Shown piece by piece: positions 61,697-64,000 of a stretch of 64,000 nucleotides of DNA (position 1 is its first letter; every line of letters begins with the position of its first letter). Origin of the DNA: Lachnospiraceae bacterium YSD2013 (GTDB taxonomy: Bacteria; Bacillota; Clostridia; Lachnospirales; Lachnospiraceae); assembly GCA_900100895.1 (NCBI GenBank), contig FMTX01000006.1:280324-344323 (forward strand), written 5' to 3'. The notes under the pieces were generated by a model. The model saw only the letters and a program-made list of their open reading frames with translations, made no database searches and was not told the origin of the DNA. The position numbers were made by a program, and so were the translations under genes.

Positions 61697-62275
61697 TTAA
61701 TTCTCAATAAGCCACTTTACGGAATTTTCGCCGATACCTTTTCCTTTTTCCTTAAGTTCCGCATTAATTTGAGGAAGCTTTCCGTTAACTCGTAAAAAGA
61801 AAGCCTTGTTATTAAGCATCGCCACTCTTTCAAAAGGCCATCTGACCACTTGCGGAAGCCTCATGGAAACGCCAAGTTCCATAATGTACAAGGACTTGTT
61901 AAGCGTTCCCGTAAGCCAGAGTTTATGTTTCTCCCACATAGGAAGATAACCTTGTTCTATATAATTTTCTGCCAGAATATTGTTATATATCAGTTCTTTG
62001 CCGCAAATAGGGCATTTTTCGACGTCTAAATCGTAAAGAGCGTTTTCACAGGCGTCGGGACACTGTTTCTTTCGCCGTCCGCCAAGGGGTGTTACAATTC
62101 TGTCTTGATTAAGGTTGCTTTTGTAAATTACATCATCCATGCAAAGAGACACTATGAAGTAATTCTTTCCCTCCAGATCTTTTGAAAGCTTATTGTAAGC
62201 CTCAAGAGCATCGGGAGCCTCTTCGAACTCTTCTCCTATGCCGATTAATACCATGTCATACCCGTCTAAATTCAT
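61697..62275 (-). CDS. Short sirtuin-like (class M-like) zinc protein
   Basis: A 192-residue protein. Zinc-type cysteines (CPDACENA, then CPICGKEL), a YFIVSLCMDDV block like the TTNVD segment of sirtuins, and YIMELGVSMRLPQVVRWPF near the end recall the SirTM (class M, macrodomain-linked) sirtuins. The usual N-terminal GAGxSxxSG NAD loop is not present; instead it reads GIGEEFEEA. It is shorter than active sirtuins. Deacylase or ADP-ribosyl activity is doubtful without the loop. No macrodomain gene is adjacent. Confidence 0.5.
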   Translation of the reverse strand: MNLDGYDMVLIGIGEEFEEAPDALEAYNKLSKDLEGKNYFIVSLCMDDVIYKSNLNQDRIVTPLGGRRKKQCPDACENALYDLDVEKCPICGKELIYNNILAENYIEQGYLPMWEKHKLWLTGTLNKSLYIMELGVSMRLPQVVRWPFERVAMLNNKAFFLRVNGKLPQINAELKEKGKGIGENSVKWLIEN

Positions 62276-62303
62276 ATGTACCTCACTATTTTCTTACATA
62301 AAT

Positions 62304-62328
62304 AAAGGGCCGTTAATCACGGCCCTTT
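62304..62328 (-). terminator. Terminator after cheV
   Basis: A perfect 10-bp GC-rich stem (AAAGGGCCGT 62304-62313, ACGGCCCTTT 62319-62328) with a 5-base loop, and a modest T-rich tail on the minus strand (ATTTATG). Confidence 0.7.
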
Positions 62329-62339
62329 TAAGGACTTTG

Positions 62340-63239
62340 TTATTTGTTAAGTACCAGTCCGTCGATAATCTGAACCAGCTTACCGATTTCAGGCTTGGAT
62401 AATTGAGCATCTGCGCCGAGTGCCTCACCCTTACGTCTCATTTCCTCATTAACAAGCGATGAGAAAATAACTATCGGGATATCCTTGGTAGCGTCATCGG
62501 ACTTAACAAGCTTTGTAAGTCTGTGACCGTCCATCAAAGGCATTTCGATATCGGTTACAATACACTGTACATGCTCTTTAAGGGTACCTTTTGCTTTGCA
62601 GTCCATGATAACGTCGTAAGCTTCCTGACCGTTCTCGGTATGGATAAGGTTCTCATAACCTGCCTTCTTAAGTGAATCAACAATAAGCTTGTTAAGAAGA
62701 ACTGAGTCCTCAGCGATAAGAATCGGAATGGAGTTACGAGGTCTCGCACCGATGGCATCAATATCGGACATCTTAAGACCGGTTTCGGGATTAATATCAG
62801 CTACAATCTTCTCGAAGTCAAGAATGATTATAAGCTTTTCATTCATCTTTATAATACCGGTAGATACGCCTTCTTCTGTTGTAGAAATTGTAGTGCCGGG
62901 CTTAATAATATCTGCCCATGAAACTCTGTGAATACCAAGAACCTGATCTACATGGAATGCAATATCAAGTTTATTAAAGTTGGTAACGATGAAAAGTCCG
63001 CCGGGTTCAGATTTACCTCTCTGTAAGCAATTCTTTAAATCTATTGCGGTAATCATCGTATCACGCGGCATAAATATACCTTCGATACTGGGATGAGCAT
63101 TAGGTACAGGCGTAACCTCTGCGTAGGGAATAATCTCTCTAATCTTGGCTACGTTGATACCATAGGAATGATCATCAAGAACAAATTCAAGAACTTCCAA
63201 TTCATTAGTGCCGTTCTCCAAAAGAATCTTAGTATCCAT
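62340..63239 (-). CDS. cheV: Chemotaxis coupling protein CheV
   Basis: About 299 residues. An N-terminal CheW domain (about 10-150, VLEFVLDDHSYGINVAKIRE) is joined to a C-terminal receiver (about 168-299) with acidic pocket (AEDS), phospho-acceptor Asp in TDIEMPLMDG and conserved Lys (LSKPE). It couples receptors to CheA and helps adaptation. GGAG 7 bases upstream decides the start at 63239; the frame extends 10 codons further. No other chemotaxis genes are near. It has its own promoter. Confidence 0.93.
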   Translation of the reverse strand: MDTKILLENGTNELEVLEFVLDDHSYGINVAKIREIIPYAEVTPVPNAHPSIEGIFMPRDTMITAIDLKNCLQRGKSEPGGLFIVTNFNKLDIAFHVDQVLGIHRVSWADIIKPGTTISTTEEGVSTGIIKMNEKLIIILDFEKIVADINPETGLKMSDIDAIGARPRNSIPILIAEDSVLLNKLIVDSLKKAGYENLIHTENGQEAYDVIMDCKAKGTLKEHVQCIVTDIEMPLMDGHRLTKLVKSDDATKDIPIVIFSSLVNEEMRRKGEALGADAQLSKPEIGKLVQIIDGLVLNK

Positions 63240-63292
63240 CCAATATCTCCTATCTGTGCATGGGCACATTTTTACTTTTCAAATATAAGAAA

Positions 63293-63320
63293 ATTATACC
63301 ATATTGTATCTAAAAATCAA
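63293..63320 (-). promoter_or_regulatory. Promoter of cheV
   Basis: On the minus strand TTGATT (63320-63315) and a perfect TATAAT (63298-63293) are 16 bases apart, about 54 bases before the start codon. This is a vegetative-type promoter, not the sigma-28 form common for chemotaxis genes. Confidence 0.65.
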
Positions 63321-63591
63321 ACAATATTCTGAATTTTGTAGATAATTTTTGGTTAATTTCCATAACAAGTCGAAGCGCTTGGCTCCGTTAGAATTATTGT
63401 AAGAAATTGAAATTAACCTAAAATTTAAATAATTGAAATTTATACCTGCTTGAATCATTATGAAGAGGTATCTTACCGGTGTTCGAGAAAACCTCAGCAC
63501 CGGCGGAACGCTCCGCGTGAAAAGCCGATTAAAGCTTCGACTTTTCATCACGATTTTAAAATACAAAATCGTGATTCCTAATAATAAAAAA

Positions 63592-63609
63592 AAGACGCTT
63601 TCGCGTCTT
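63592..63609 (-). terminator. rRNA operon terminator
   Basis: Stem AAGACGC (63592-63598) / GCGTCTT (63603-63609) with loop TTTC, then T8 and ATTATT on the minus strand. It lies about 115 bases after the 23S 3' end, too close to leave room for a 5S gene. Confidence 0.85.
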
Positions 63610-63721
63610 ACAAAAAAGAAACAAATATGGCGGTTGCCCGCTTTTGTGAAATTAGCTATATACACCTTGAACTCTTAATACAAAACAGAAGAACTTTCAA
63701 TCCTAGGATAACTTTCACCTT

Positions 63722-64000
<279 letters not shown>

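Larger units (their letters stand above)
63240..63721. other. 482-base intergenic region between cheV and the rRNA operon
   Basis: No convincing gene is present. Reading from cheV: its promoter (63293-63320), an AT-rich stretch, a cluster of four hairpins (63476-63577), the rRNA operon terminator (63592-63609) and the 3' trailer of 23S rRNA. No 5S rRNA sequence is found here. Confidence 0.6.

Noticed and set aside
63294..63665. A 123-codon minus-strand frame in the cheV/rRNA spacer
   Set aside because: It runs through the rRNA terminator, a hairpin cluster and the cheV promoter, and has no ribosome site or family match.
63610..63721. Possible 5S rRNA after 23S
   Set aside because: The stretch is too short and lacks the conserved 5S segments; the terminator follows.

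Overview
The gene content and gene order point to an anaerobic, xylan-degrading Firmicute of the Lachnospiraceae type (Butyrivibrio, Roseburia, Pseudobutyrivibrio and relatives). The evidence is the clostridial block pta-yceD-rpmF-plsX-acpP-rnc-smc-ftsY followed by ylxM, lipoprotein-anchored glycoside hydrolases, MalFG-type sugar importers, DUF5696 and YIP1 companions of sugar transporters, and a CheV. The genus cannot be fixed from the window alone. Nearly all genes lie on the minus strand, including the rRNA operon whose 23S 3' end enters at the right edge. Only four protein genes and one tRNA are on the plus strand.

Region 1 (1-10.7 kb) is housekeeping. Read from right to left it holds pta, yceD (DUF177), rpmF, plsX, acpP, rnc, smc, ftsY, then ilvA with a coupled AraC-type regulator, and the first codons of ylxM at the edge. 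The block is tightly coupled, with stop/start overlaps and gaps of a few bases. A Rex-like palindrome precedes pta, and a 22-bp dyad covers the predicted plsX -10 region. ackA, commonly next to pta in related clostridia, is missing here.

Region 2 (10.9-20.2 kb) has tmcAL on the plus strand. On the minus strand it has a zinc-finger membrane protein, polA, coaE, an FtsA-like ATPase with a long C-terminal extension, a WalJ-like metallo-beta-lactamase protein, an ACT-domain protein and a UPF0210 protein.

Region 3 (20.2-31.3 kb) holds a cytoplasmic GH43 enzyme followed by two U32-like paralogues. Upstream of these is a five-gene ABC exporter: two lipoprotein HlyD-type adaptors, one FtsX-type permease and two ATPases, one of which carries a C-terminal AbrB/MazE-like domain.

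Region 4 (31.7-54 kb) is the xylan-utilisation region. A nine-gene minus-strand array encodes two complete sugar importers: a 982-residue membrane-anchored binding protein with two permeases, and a lipoprotein binding protein with two permeases. Between them lie an NHL-repeat protein, a YIP1 protein and a DUF5696 protein. Next come a lipoprotein GH10 xylanase, a divergent AraC regulator, a cytoplasmic operon of GH8 exo-oligoxylanase, SGNH esterase and GH43, and a divergent lipoprotein GH43-CBM6 enzyme. The inferred flow is extracellular cutting of arabinoxylan by the surface lipoproteins, import of oligosaccharides, then deacetylation and trimming in the cytoplasm. A shared 25-bp element, TTGC-N10-TCA-N4-TTGC, lies in both divergent promoter regions, with a weaker copy upstream of the transporter operon. 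It is a good candidate operator for the local AraC regulator.

Region 5 (54-64 kb) has a LysR regulator and MATE exporter, tRNA-Leu(CAA), ung, hisF, hisH, a very acidic repeat-rich membrane protein of about 920 residues, a short sirtuin-like protein, cheV, and the 3' end of a 23S rRNA gene whose terminator follows with no 5S gene in between.
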